Positions 1 to 13,089 of a DNA stretch of 64,000 nt are shown piece by piece. The position numbers and the translations under genes were made by a program. The notes below the pieces were generated by a model that had not been told where the DNA came from, made no database searches, and saw only the letters and a list, made by a program, of their open reading frames with translations. The stretch covers positions 23,932,001 through 23,996,000 of the forward strand of contig CM114275.1 in the NCBI GenBank assembly GCA_050084515.1, in the 5' to 3' direction. The first letter of the stretch is position 1; each line of letters begins with the position of its first letter. This stretch comes from Blasia pusilla. Its lineage: Eukaryota > Marchantiophyta > Marchantiopsida > Blasiales.

Positions 1-2073
1 AAATATGTAAACATGGGGATAAAACATATCATAGGTACAACAACCACCAAGCCCAACTATGTATTGCGCACTTGGGACAACAAATTCATGCAAAAGTTAC
101 ACATATGACTCACATCACAATCTTGCACATGAATTCTTTCATGTACGTAGGCATATGGTATTTTCATCGCCAATCAACTGAAAAAATTGAGTATGAAACC
201 TTGGTTTTGGTACTTTAATATTGATTGGGAGGAAATTAAATTATTTACCGAATTGGAAAGAAGATTGAAAAAAATTATTATTACATTGATTGATAGGATA
301 AGAGAGTAGGATTAATACATAGGGAGTGGGAAAAAATCTTAATGCCAAGGAAGAATACGGAGGGTTCATAGACAAGTGCCAAGACGGAGTGGAATAAATC
401 CAACGACTCACATCTCTATTCTCATCTACGGTTGAGATTTTGTCACATAATAACTTGCATTGCATTGTGGAGCCTCTGCAGTAAGAATCCATATGCCACT
501 ACGTGGTGGCAACAAGAGAGAGAATTGATTTACATGTCCTAGTAGTAGGGGCTATTAAGAACGTCATGAAGAAGTGGCTTGGAATTAGCCAAATCTGACG
601 ATATTGTGGTTACGTCCCCGTAGAATCCTGAACAGTCCTATGCATAGAATCTTCAACAATCCTATGCACTCGCCAAGTTATCTCAACGTGATAGTTTAAA
701 CTTTAGTGTTCATACCTAATGTGCCCAATAGACAAAGTGTGAGAGCATACATCTTTCTCGAGACATCGGGAAGATCATAGGGTAAGGGAGCAAGTTTTTC
801 CATTCTAGTATGGAAAGTGAAATTATGTCTACATGTAGTAAAAAAGAGTTTAACAATTCTAGGATTGAAGCTTTCTAAAATTCAATGAAAATCTTCTTTC
901 TTTTTCAGGACTATTTTAATAAGTGAATTTATTTTCAAAAAATTAAGAAGAAACTTTACTCTTTATGGGCTTCCAACCCCTCCCTCACATCTATCCATCC
1001 TCGGGTTAGGTCTAGGAGGGTGAGAGTCGAATTAACCAAAGATGGGCACTTGGGTAAAAGTGGACTTATCAAATAGGGTTTATCAAAGGGGCCAGTTGCT
1101 TTAAGGGGGAGGAGTTGCCCATTGGTTTAGTAAGAGAACATAAAAATTTCTTTCTTGTTCCACAAGAGAATTCCCGAGAGGGATAATTAACTCAACCTCA
1201 TGTTAGAATAACGCGAGAAACGTCTCCGATGGTTATTTCATGTCAACTCGAGAAGTAAAATTTTCAAAGGTTCTAAAGACCATTTCTTCTCTTGCAAGAA
1301 ATTTTATAACGTTCAGTATCTATGACTATGGCACAATTTTACTTGACCTGAAGAAAGCCGGAGGAGACGCATCGCATCCATACTTTTATTTACACATCAA
1401 ACTGTACAGTTTGTTTGCCAGAATTCGCATTGCACGCGAGATCTTGCAAAACGATTTAGGGGAGGCATTAATGCGTTTCAATTTTTGGGCCACGCTATGG
1501 TTCTCTAATATCGTTCAAGCAGACAAAGTCGATATCATTCACATTTTCTTGGTTTTCTCTCGGGTTTGATCGCACCCTCATGCGAATGAAGCCCTCGAAT
1601 ATGTACGTTGCAAAGCATAAACAGGAAAGTATAATTGTTCAATGTGGTTTCGTGATGAGAGAATGTACTCTCATTCAGTCGTGCCTGTGGTAGTCCCGGA
1701 CTGCAGAAAGAGATTGCTCAATCAAAACCCGTATGATACATGTGACGCCGCAGTCGTCTCTTGACAATATCCAGAGAGTCCAGTTGTGTATGCCCACTGA
1801 TGCATCACAAGATCCGCATGTACAAAATCTGGAGGTGTGCACCGTTTCTCCGTAGGGTATGGAACGCGCATGCGCGGGTGTTGCAACTGCATACCTTGTT
1901 GATTCCGCAGCTCAACTGACATAATTCGAGCGCTGGCAGATTCCAACCCTCTCATCTTCGTCAGGAGCAAAAAAGAACTCGGATTAGATGATTTTGGTGG
2001 GATCGTAAACAGAAAAGGATGGTGGTCTCACCCACTGAGTTTTTGAATTGAGAGTCTGAGTTCAGGAAGCTTC
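1..2073. other. No gene recognised
   Basis: This stretch lies downstream (3') of the minus-strand kinase gene. Reading frames are short and scattered, the longest being about 109 codons at 1,240-1,569, and none shows a recognisable motif. The composition is mixed and slightly AT-rich. The last few hundred bases before 2,074 probably include the 3' UTR of the kinase transcript, but I cannot place a poly(A) site with confidence. Confidence 0.5.
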
Positions 2074-5000
2074 TCAGTGATTCGGAAATCTATTCTCTCT
2101 CTGAATTTCTCTGGGAATGGTGGACGTCGTGCCGCTGAAGTTGATGTTCGATGGCACCCACGATGGTTCTTCTTGAGGAGGCATAAGCACGTAAGAATGG
2201 CCTTGGAGCTTGAGGACAACTTCAGACATGGAGGGGCGCATTTGAGGATCACTTTGAATGCACCACAGTCCAACTTTCAGGGCCAGTAGTACTTGTTCCT
2301 CGTCGTAAGCAGACCCCAATCTTGGATCTACAAGCTCCTTAGCATAGTTGAAATTTGTCATTTCGTGCACACCATTTTCTGCATCAATCCTCGCAAATAC
2401 CAAATTAGAAACATCCCCTCACACAAAACAACATACCATACACAAACCAGTCGTATATCCACTGTATCAGGTCGATTCAGGTGGAACAGTGGCTAGATGG
2501 AAACGGTGAACTTGTTACATATCCTCTCATACAAAACGTCAAGGTTTCAAAACCCATTGAAAACAATAAGGGGAGTGCTCATTCTCTGTGGGCATTTGAG
2601 TTTCGAGGAACTTGACACGATGAAGAGCAGTTCCCCTCTACTTTGGCCTATAAGGAGAGGGAATTAGCACCCTCTACTTTAGGTGTACCCGATATAGTTT
2701 CTCCTGTTTGGTGGGTTTAGCTCGTAGGGGGCTCTTCCTTTGAGTCCCCCTTTTGAACTTCAGATGGGTTCCCTCATCTCCTTCTATTTCTCCAATGTTG
2801 AGGGGTTAAATGAACGGGTTTCGTTTTTTTTTTCTTTTTTTTTCTTAACTCCTAAGCACCATCAAGTAGTGGCCTGGTCAGATATGGCTCATCAGATTTA
2901 GACTTGGAACAGGAAAAGTATCCTCTCACTCACTCACTAAAAGCGGGAAAAAGACTCTCTAGCCATTTGAGTTTCGAGGAACTTGACACGATGAAGAGCA
3001 GTTCCAACACGTCCTTACTGTTGATGATGTCGTGTCCACCAGGGGGGCAGGTTAAAATTCCTAAGGTTCTCTACATGAGTGTGTGGGTGTGTGGGTGGAG
3101 TAGAAAATCTCCCACACTCAGCTTCCTAATTGCTGCCATAGTTTTCAATTCACGAGTCTGGACAACCCAGGTACCACACCAAACCTGTAGTCGCTAGTCC
3201 CGAGTGTTGTAGTCACTCATTCTCATCGTTCCTCTCCCCAAAGTTGACGCATTTCTTGCGGGCGCATGCTAAGCCGAGACAAAAATTCAACAAGAGGTTT
3301 GGCTACAGACTAAGTGAGCTCACCAGAAGTGGAAGTTGTTGATTTCGCGAGGCATTGACGTGTCCAAGCTGGGAAATTACGCCGCTCCTCAGGCTCCACG
3401 TTGTTGAGGTGAGCGCGGCGACCTGCCACGAGCTCGAGAAGGACAATGCCGAAGCTGTACACATCGCTCTTCCGAGAGACCACTCCTTCAAGAAACAGCT
3501 CCGGTGCGGCGTATCCGAATGTCCCCATTATTCGGCTGAGGGCCATCTGGGGTTCCCCGTTGTTTTGCGCATTTCCTCTGGTCCGGTGTCGGAGTTTAGC
3601 AGCCCCGAAGTCGGCCAGCCGCGGCCGAAGTTCTTCATCTAGGAGGATGTTCTGAGGTTTAATATCTAGATGTAGAATCTCGTCACGACACTCTTCGTGA
3701 CAATAAGTCAGCGCCTGCGCTCCACAAATCATGGCAAAGTCTTTCAACTTAAGAAACCTTTAGAAGAAAAGGGGGGATAAAATCTTACATGTACTCAAGT
3801 ATACTTTTCAGAACTGATTTTTGATTCTCAAATTCCCAGTCTTGATGACTGAAATTCTAACTAATGAACTCAGAATTGGGAATTGGGACCACTAAAGCGA
3901 CAACTTAGGATTCTAAGTTCTGAACCCTACGAGACTGAAGTCGTCTTCGTTGAAATAGCGTCTCGGGAGATGATACCTGACCGACTCCAATTGCGACATT
4001 GTAGCGTCCTTTCCAATCCAAGAGGTTTCTCCGGCTCAAGCTCAAATTCTCCCCGAAGATCCATTTGTCGAGAGATCCATTCACCATTAACTCGTACACC
4101 AGGAGCCGATGAGGACCCTCAGAGCAGAACCCCACCAACTTCACCATAAATTGATGATTTGCATTGACTGAAGTTAGCTCCGCCTTGAAGTCTGCGTTCA
4201 CAATGTCGGGCCCTTCTCGCACCTTCAATCTTTTCACCGCTACTTTCTGTGAGATGCCTTCAACTACAATTCATCCAAATACGTTAGATTGCCCTGCAGA
4301 TCACCCGTCATTGAAGAACATGAGCAGCAAACATCCTCCGCACTCGTCAACAACAGGGCGCCTCCCATGGAAGCCTACTCTCAAGACAATTACGGCTAGC
4401 CACTGCTGAAATTTTCACTTCAAACTCCTCCAAAAGGGTCTCGCTTCGTGTAGGCCTTCATCGACATCACTACTCCACAGCGACCCGGAATTTAACTCCC
4501 CTAGCGTGAGCAGCAAGCAACCAGCCCTCGAAACCCCAAGACCATCTAAAATCCCCTAGCCTGTGCGTCTGGGAACTGCATATGGGAACCTGATGCAACT
4601 CCCGTGAGAGCACATCTGAGTGGGACTATAGGTCGTCGAAGCCTGTGCGCCCCTCGTACCCAAAAGCTCCAATCAGTCTTCGGAACTGGTCATCTAGCAA
4701 AAACTTCATAGGAAGCAAATCAGAGCGTTCGCGAGTACCTGCTCTTGGAAGCCATGCCTCATACACAGAGGCGAATCCACCCGCGCCGATTTTTTGACTG
4801 GGACTGAAGTTGTTCGTGGCCTCTACGAGCTCACGATAGGATAGTTTCAATGGACTGCCTGGAATCGAGGGGGCAGAATACACTCCAGGATATCTGCCAG
4901 CCATAGGACCTAGCGTCGGATTCACTACAACGCCCAATGAGCGTATTTCTCTGTCAAACTCCTGCGTCAAGAGCTTTGTTTCTCTATCGATCGCTTTGAA

Positions 5001-5093
5001 GATTCCAGCCCCCATTGCTTCTCCGCCTGTTCGTCCTAAACTGCAAGTCTGCCCAATTTCAGACGCAAAAATGTTTTGAAGAAAATTGGCCAC
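2074..5093 (-). CDS. Receptor-like cytoplasmic kinase (non-RD type), 4 exons
   Basis: Predicted Ser/Thr protein kinase of the plant RLK/Pelle family. The exons I infer are 4739-5093, 3977-4263, 3324-3714 and 2074-2378. All introns are GT-AG and the joined frame is open for 445 residues. Kinase landmarks, by residue, are a glycine-rich loop at about 102-110 (IGAGGFASV), VAVK lysine K129, alpha-C glutamate E147, HLD with catalytic D231 (KPQN follows), DFG at 249-251, and APE around 284-286. The segments GFCSEGPHRLLVYE and NGSLDKWIF resemble the S-domain/SD2-5 and LRK10-like RLK groups. Leu replaces Arg before the catalytic Asp, so it is non-RD, a class often found in immune receptors. The start used here gives about 85 residues before the kinase domain, with no signal peptide or membrane span. 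It is therefore either an RLCK, or an upstream ectodomain exon has been lost or missed. Intron 3 (2379-3323) is 945 bp and carries a 42-bp internal duplication. Confidence 0.85.
2593..2634 (+). repeat. 42-bp direct repeat, copy 1 (kinase intron 3)
   Basis: The stretch beginning CATTTGAGTTTCGAGG recurs without mismatch at 2965-3006, 372 bp away, within the same intron of the kinase gene. Flanking words (TATCCTCTCA upstream of each copy) are also shared. This suggests a larger, partly decayed duplication inside the intron. Confidence 0.85.
2965..3006 (+). repeat. 42-bp direct repeat, copy 2 (kinase intron 3)
   Basis: This is the second exact copy of the 2593-2634 segment. The DNA between the copies includes a T-rich tract near 2,824-2,846. 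No coding function is apparent. Confidence 0.85.
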
Positions 5094-6400
5094 CGATAGA
5101 CTAATCGATCAGTCAATGAATCTCCCACCTACTGTTGCTGCAATTCCGATCAGTTATGAATGACGTCGTTTCCACATCCTACATCCTATTGTTTTGATCT
5201 TTGGATTCCCCACTGAGAAACCAAGCAATCCACAGATCCCCACTCACAATCGTGTGCTTTCCATTCGGTCTGATGAGTCTGGCCACTCTGCTTTCCGGAT
5301 CGGATTCCCGACGGAGGCGGTCGTTTGTAGGAATACAATTGTTCACACGAAGTTTATGATTGTGAAATGCGGAGGAGGACGCCGGTACTTTGACGTGTTT
5401 GCAATGCGTTTCATGACTTGAACCGCCATGGGGTTAACACGGGAACTGCGAGCGATTGTCTGTCGCTTGATGAAGTCCCCTCTTGACTTGTTCAATCGTT
5501 CTGCCTGAGCTCCCGAAAAGATCGAGAGAGACCGTAAAGTCTACGGGATCTCCGAACCACATAAAAGCGAATATCGACTCGTTCATTACGTAAAGGACTT
5601 CACGCGTGCGTCACGCGTCCTTGCCCACTTCTTTCCTTCTTTCCGCCTATTGACTATCATGGATCATCTAGTCTCTTTCCACCTATTGAAAAACTGTCGA
5701 CTAACAAGGAGTGCCTTTGATAGGCGTCAAAATTATTATTTTTATTTTATATATTTATATTTATACATATATCTATCTATATATATATGATGCCCCTAAT
5801 AAGAGAAAATGTTTCTCATATTAGGGGTAGAAAAAGAAATTTTGAATTTGTGTGGGCATGGTTAGTCCCTTCACTCCCGTGCATGGCAAGGGTTGTACAT
5901 TAATTCTTTCTGTGTATGTCATTTCAAAGGCCATGTAGTTTTTTCCCCGAGACCCGCTAGAAAAAATCTCCCACGGTTACTTCCCAGCTCTAATATTCCT
6001 TTCTACACCTCCCACCCTTTTTATCATGACTTCCTCCCTTTCCTTTTCACAATTTGAACTTGACCAAGCTTGGGAGCCTTAGATCGTATGCAATTAACAC
6101 TATAATTTCCCATAGACAATATCATTTGCCCTTGGTGGCCCTATGATCCTTTGAAAATTATATCTTGGGAGGATTTGAATATGGCCGGGGCTACCACAAG
6201 TTTCGAACCAAGAATCCTATCCCTGCATAATAAATAAGAACTCCACAAAATTTCAAAATGGTCCCCACACCTATCTTACATATCTATCTTGTATCATTCC
6301 CAAATATTTGCTACTTCTAGTGGAGTGTCGTAGACATATTTCTCAAGATTCAAATATACATATCTAAAATATGCATTATTTTTTAAAAGTAATATTCATT
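5094..6400. other. Upstream region of kinase gene, no further gene
   Basis: The first few hundred bases are the likely promoter/5' UTR of the minus-strand kinase. Beyond about 5,730 the DNA becomes AT-rich, with an ATAT-rich tract around 5,740-5,790 leading into a small hairpin. No supported coding sequence was seen. Confidence 0.5.
5793..5827. repeat. Small hairpin, 16-bp arms
   Basis: Arms CCCCTAATAAGAGAAA (5793-5808) and TTTCTCATATTAGGGG (5812-5827) pair with one mismatch across a 3-nt loop. It sits beside an AT-rich tract. This is compatible with a MITE end or a fold-back remnant. No product is inferred. Confidence 0.7.
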
Positions 6401-6403
6401 CAA

Positions 6404-7075
6404 TCAAGAGATCCTCATAACCAGATATTGGTATTCAAAAGGGTCCTCCGCCCCCCTCCACCCCCTAATCAACCGACCCAAGTGAGTGAATGCCTCACGT
6501 AAACTCTCACTTGTGCGCCTATGGATATCGTCGATGCTCCGCAATATCTTAGTTTGTACCCCTTGATAGTTTCTTTGCAACTCCGCAAAGACCTCAACCA
6601 CGTGGTTGAACCTAGGACAAACCGGAATGGACGATGCAACTGCCCCAGTCCGACTCATCCCTCCTAACACATCACTGGCATGGTGGAAGAGGAAGTAGCA
6701 TCTCCTAGCTCCTCCTCTTTGTATGGAAATGGCTCAGTCCATGACACCTAGTGTGGGTCATAGTAAACTCTCCAGGTCCCAATCTCATAGGCATATCTTT
6801 GGGATAACTCATGGTTATCGTCCATGGGAGCCCCCTCTAAGTGCTAGAACATGTCATTCAATGTTCTAAACGGGTTGACCTCTCTAGAGTTCCTAGCCCC
6901 CCATGAATCACACCAACTCCTAAACTCCGCGATGAAGTCATGTAACTCTATGGTACCCACAGCACCTAAAAACCTATGCGGTTCTCTACCCCAATCGTCC
7001 ATCTCATACTCTCAAGCGGCAAGACCACTCACTGTGTGCGATCATGCACTAAAAAATTCCTCTACGTCCTCCCTC
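6404..7075 (-). pseudogene. Ty3/gypsy Gag remnant
   Basis: Read on the minus strand, 7,015-6,700 gives a Gag-like stretch (EPHRFLGAVGTIELHDFI, then FRSWCDSWGARN and LEGAPMDD). This is the FLG...F...W...AW/MF pattern of the plant retrotransposon gag core. In-frame stops interrupt it, and a frame change leads into a second open piece at 6404-6670 with FNHVVEVFAELQRNY. The pol that should follow toward lower coordinates is absent, so the copy is truncated. The LTR-like DNA with the CT tract at 7,829 lies upstream of this gag and could be its 5' LTR. The assignment as gag is by pattern, and no family name is claimed. Confidence 0.5.
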
Positions 7076-7828
7076 TCATCTTAAGACGACACAAAAAGAG
7101 ATCAAGGCAGTCCCTAAATAATTGCAAGTCGATCCTCAATAACTGAAAATCTCAACCCCAACTCGATCGTGAAGACAAACTCCTCCAATAAGCAAGTCTT
7201 ACTCCTCTAGTGTTGACAATGCTCAAACCTCCTCGATATGTGGTGCGGGTCCAACAGTATGGTGCGGCATTGGCGGCAGAGAACAACTATAAACGGCATA
7301 CCACTCGGTGCTAGGATGCAGCACTCAACGCCATATCCTAGCTCTGCTCCCAAATGATGGTATGGCTCCGTGATCGAGAGAGTGCGGAACGGCCACGAGC
7401 GGCGTGATGCGGAAATCGACGACACCTTGTGGCTATGGACGTCACGGCACAATACTAGATCATCGTCGAGCGGCTACCAAGAAACAAAGACATAACAAAG
7501 CAGAAAAGAAACTACCACCCCATCAATCCACAAAGTGGCTTGTCATCAGGGAATCGGTTGCTGATAGTGCGAATGTGTGACTTACAACAATCATATGTGT
7601 AGCGGCGGCCAAAAAAAGGTAAGTGATGGCGCAAAAAAATTTCTACTTGACCGCCTTAATCATTTCCGTTCATTGAGCAATGGCACCAAACGGTAAACGA
7701 TGGCCACTGACGATAATAACTACAATAGATCCAACTAACTGCGTAAGGCGCACACAATTAGGTCAAGATCCAGAAACACAATAAGAAGAAATTTTAGATC
7801 TCACACAATCTCTCCATGGTGCCAAAAA

Positions 7829-8180
<352 letters not shown>

Positions 8181-9179
8181 ACAACATTAATCTTCCCAAC
8201 ACAAAAGGAGATCCACACAAACAAAACACACTCACGCATGTACACCAAGTCCACGTAACCGCCCCCCTTATTGGTACTTGGGTCCCCCTAATGGTAGATA
8301 GTAGACATCACATATACTTGACATGATCTACTACCCTATACATATCTAGCATGGTTGGTGTCATTATGTCTACAAGATCTTCCAACATATGCTCGCCCTT
8401 AACTCCACCTCATATATCTCCACCTAGAGATATCGATATATCCGTATTTTATCCTTCAACAATGCAGCTTACCTCCATGTTGATCCCTCTAAAGAGATCT
8501 AACACTCTCGCATCCTCTTCTAGACATTAACACATAATAGATGTGGTATCCAAGGATATCAAGTCTCTACTCCAAGAGCACGACCGCCACCTAACCATGT
8601 CTTCTCTCGGACAAGGCATAGAGCCACGTCTGCCTCATAAGCTCGTCTACACTCCTCTACAAATCAACGCTTGTACCCAATATTGATGAAGAGGTCTCAA
8701 CTCCATGGGAAGAGACATCCACCTTGGTATGTGTCTCCGTGGGACTATCCGTCACAGGAATGTCCTCCACATCGACACTCCCCGCTCACAACTCCCTCAC
8801 CAACTACTCACTATCCATGAATGCTGCCAAGGTGATTACGGCATAACTTCATGGCCCACCACTACCCCTCGCAAACCACAGAAGTAAATGGCTCACTCAT
8901 CTATCACTGATTGCCATCTAGGTCAATAAGCAATCATCTCCTAAAAAAATTGAGCATGAAACCAAGGGGGTAAAATATCGTTCTCCCTACCAACACATGA
9001 TAAAACTCTTTTGGTGTTGTAGTTGGATGACTACACACCATTACAAAATTTGATGCATGCTCTAGCTAGAGTTTGAGAAATAGCTCTTATCTAGTCACTC
9101 CCCTAGTATTGAGTGGATGACACACCCCCAATAGAGGTCTATATCTGAAAGGGACAAGGCGCAATGTTGTCGTTCCATA

Positions 9180-10210
9180 ACCCTAATGCCAAGCAAGGTG
9201 CCTTTAATTTCCTAACATCAAGGGCTACACTTGCGAATCAAGTAAGACATGTTGCGAGTGGTACATTGTACCTATGGGACCAACCAAGCGGAAAACCTTG
9301 CTTTGGCAGTCCAGCAACTCCACACTTGGTGTCACCATGGCTTGCTCTATTATTGGTCTAGTTGGCTTATTTACGAACTTAGCCGTAGTAGTGTGCCATG
9401 ACTCAGTGGGGGACATTCTGAGCACTGGCTCTAGGGGAAGGTCTGCCACCTTCTCAACAACTATCTCTCTCACTCACATATCATAGTAGCCACTCGTAAT
9501 ACCTCCGTTGGCCCAATTTCCATCCTTGCCAAGTGCATGGAAGAAAACAATGGAGAGTGGCTTATCCAACTCGCCATCTTAAGAAATTAGTTGACACTAA
9601 ATCCATCCAAGCCAGCATAGGAGTTGCCTCTCCAACTCCTTGTCATGTTGATGTACTTGTCTCACTTGTGGGCACATCTGGTCGTCTAAGAACCATTAAT
9701 GGTGTATGAAGTGCCTCTAACAATGAGAAAAACTATGGAACCTTAGTTTGTTGCCCATCCATTTCCTCATGTGAGTCAATCTCAACCCCACCTCTTTCTG
9801 GATCGATCACTCTTGAAGCACCCCAAGTCACCATCACATTAGTCTCCATCCATGCCACACTACATACAAATCTCAAACCAACTTAATCCCACCCCATATC
9901 CTAATAAAACTTAGAGGCTACAGTTAAAGTAGGTACTGTCCGCTCCATATTTGTCATGCGCATACTCCTCTTGAAAGTAGATCTCAAATGTTTTGGAAGC
10001 GTATGTTGAATAGGTCACGCTCACTCCGCCAATCTGTACCCAAACATACTCTCATTAGTCTTAGTTTGAGCCAACCAACCTTCCAACTCCCCAAGTTCTG
10101 AGCTCGAGCCATTCATCAAGCTCAACAATACCTTACTCCTCACTTCCCAACACGAGCAAGTCTTCCTAGACTTGGGACACACTTTCTCAATCTAAAGTGG
10201 CGCTCACGCA
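9180..10210 (-). pseudogene. Gypsy gag-C/protease remnant
   Basis: On the minus strand, 9,473-9,225 is open and ends with a retropepsin-like stretch (HVLLDSQV, then a stop, then PLMLGN). This resembles the LLDSG-x-PLMLG pattern of plant gypsy proteases with Gly changed. Upstream (higher coordinates to about 10,200), a discontinuous frame includes CPKSRKTCSCWEVR and NMERTVPTLTVA, which would fit the gag-protease junction. Several stops and frame changes make it non-functional. Reverse transcriptase is not present downstream, so this copy is also truncated. Confidence 0.35.
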
Positions 10211-10299
10211 ACTAGTTGTTCCAATTTTTGAATAAACCTCGCACGAAACCCTAACCGAGACCCAAGAATTGAGTCACGGGTTGGAATCCAAAAGTGACC

Positions 10300-12240
10300 T
10301 CCGAAATTCACTCCCTTGGACTTGGCTCGGTGTTCACACCCCAATGCCAACCTCCCTTCCGTGCCCTCATGTTCGCCCTATGGCCCCCCAAAGTGGAGTT
10401 CAAGTACCAAGCACCCTTGGAGACCCTCCCCCTAGCTAATATATCCTTCTGGGATTTTCTAACCTCCCCCTACCTTTGGGAAAGTACTCTTGGACTACTC
10501 CTTTTGGCCCTCAACCCAAGTGTCCTTCCACAAATTTTCAAGCAGTTTCTTGATCTCTAATTCTAGGTTGTCTAGATCTTTGGTGCATTGTAAGTGGCTT
10601 TGCATAATCTTTCCAATACCATCTTACCTATCCAAAACGTAGGTCTAGTCATACTAAAACACGCTAAAACCCCAAATACTAGTCAAGTTCTTATTCCGGT
10701 TCTCATCCTCTTTGGCAATCCACTCTTCTTAGACTCGACTCTTCTCAAGTCTTGGTTTGCCTTTGGTCCAAGTTTCTTGAGTCGCGACCGTTAACTTGAA
10801 AAATTCAACTTTACTTGCATCTCACATTTCATGTCTCCTTCAAGAGAATTCTTCAACTCGCATCCATCCTAGCATGAGCCTACTAGAATACTGATTTTTT
10901 GCATTGACGCATGTTTCTTTATGAGGGTCGCGATATGTCTGAAATTGTTTGCGTCATTTTCATGGCAAAAATCCTCTCCTCCAATTGATTGATGCAAGTG
11001 AGGAGCGCTACATTGAGTGAATCACCTCCATTTCCTCCGACTGCCAATGGAACTCTACCACCATGGTCTTCAACTCCTCAACCTCCACCAACTCTCTCAC
11101 CCCAAGCCCGAAGGCCCACGGCCTACATCTAGGCATAGCTCTCAATGAAGATCAAAACACCTATTTCTAGAGTGACCATATCAATGAAAATAGTCACAAT
11201 GCAATTGTGGTGGGGCCATCCTAGGTGGCTCTTGAATAATCGTATGTACCCTCGGCCCTCTACTATGTTATGAGCAATCCATCAGCCGATAGAATCCACC
11301 AAATGTCCAGCAAGCCAAGGCCAGTGTTTTCTGGCCAACCTATGTTGGCATGGGCCGTTACCTCATGCTGACATGAGCTCATAATACCTTTCCTACTCTC
11401 TAGGCACACTCGCCTGCTCTCGTGACACAAGTTTATATTCGGGTACCTATGGGGCTACTAACACCCATGGATCCGTAGACAGTTGTGGGAATCTTCAGGT
11501 GACCACATGTTTCTTACTCATGTTGAGCTCAATCCGCTCAAATAACTCAAAGACGCACTTCAATGTGGGTTTCGCCATGTGAAGCGCACGCACTTGGTCC
11601 TATCCCAACCACAACATAGACCCAAGCTTGTCTAGCTCACATCCTAGTCTAGTGATCCGTCACCCATTCTTGCCACCCATGTTTTAACCTACCTTCTCAT
11701 GTCCAAAGGCCCACGTTAAGCCCGCACTGGCCTGCATCAAGCCTATGTGTGGCCAATATCAAGCCTGCCTTACGCGGGCTATTGCGATGCAAGTGAAGGC
11801 TCGCAGACCCATTGAATCCCTACCTGCCTCTCTTGATCTGAGCCCGCAGCCATTCCTCCATCCCAAGCGCCGGTGATAAGGGTACCCAAAAAACACCCGG
11901 GTGGGGGATTCGTTGGGCATGTCTCTTGACTAGTCTTGACATATCCGTCCCATGGATGGACAAGTCCTTTTTTGTGCAAAGTTAGTGTGGGATAGGGTGG
12001 TGGCACCTATTATAGACTAGGTTCTCCAATCCAAGGTCAAAGTGCCTATCCGTAAGAAGCACTATACTTCTAGTTTTACGCTTGTTAGTGGGAGCCCTAC
12101 TCATGGGGAGTTAAGTGCTCCAACGGCAAGCATGGGACCTTCTAGTCGTGTTGGACGTTCTACATCTCCAACATAGCCCCATGGGCATGCCACCTTAGCT
12201 TGTTAGGTGCACCCTCTCTACGTACATAGTAGGAGGACTC
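10300..12240. other. No gene recognised; decayed repeat DNA
   Basis: C/T-rich plus strand with many short frames; the longest are under 90 codons. Nothing recognisable was seen. It probably continues the retroelement-derived DNA on either side, but I see no diagnostic motif. Confidence 0.4.
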
Positions 12241-12249
12241 TCACCAAGG

Positions 12250-12770
12250 AATATTTTAAAAATATTTTTATATAAATAGATTTTGGGAAATTCTGCATGT
12301 TCTGAAATATGGATGTGCAATGTGAATTGTATCTTCCAAATTTTGTAAATAAAAATGAAAAAACTAGAATATTTAAAATGTTATTAGTTTATGGTTGCTT
12401 TGGGACTACTAAGCAAGCAATAAAAAACATTTGTGACCATATTGCAAGTATTTGATGATTATCATACGGTGTTTTGATGGTCATGAAATTTTGTTGCACA
12501 GATTATAAAACATCACTATAAAGTCATGGCATAGTCGCATTATGCGGTTCGAGATCAAACTCCTGCAACTGCCTTAGGACTTTGAAATTTGCAAGCTTGT
12601 GTGTCACGAATACCTAAGTCTATGGCGCTCATGCTAGCACGGTCTTGGGAAGAAGGAAAGACTTTGGAGGGATCCACCAAAGTTGAAACCTATACTAACT
12701 AGTCACGAGACCATGAATGGCGGCAGAACCAGGACTATTGTAAGATCACATGCACACCTGCATTGAGACT
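12250..12770. repeat. 0.55-kb direct repeat, copy A
   Basis: This segment aligns with 12,925-13,470 over most of its length. Shared landmarks in order are GGTTGCTTTGGGACTACTA, TTTGTGACCATATT, ACTATAAAGTCA, CTCATGCTAGCAC and GGGAAGAAGGAAAGACTTTG. Divergence is roughly 15-25% by eye. The arrangement is either a diverged LTR pair around a short internal segment or a tandem duplication. Confidence 0.75.
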
Positions 12771-12924
12771 AGCTTAAAGCGATAAATTAAATGGTCAAAG
12801 CTACTCATGGGGATAAGGGCAAGGCAAGAAAGGTGTGCGACCAAGTCCAAGCCAAGAAGCAATGAACATTTAAGTAGTTAAGACTGACGAGACACTATGA
12901 GACTAGTCATAAAACACGATGGGC

Positions 12925-13023
12925 AGATTATTGTATATTTTGGAAATATTTGTGTATAAATGGATTTAGGAAATTCTCAAATGTGGATATACAATGTCAA
13001 TTTTATTTTCCAATATTTGCAAA

Positions 13024-13089
<66 letters not shown>

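Noticed and set aside
6170-6240. B-box-like GGTTCGAAAC, possible SINE or tRNA
   Set aside because: No A-box at the right distance, no cloverleaf and no poly-A or T-rich tail was found.
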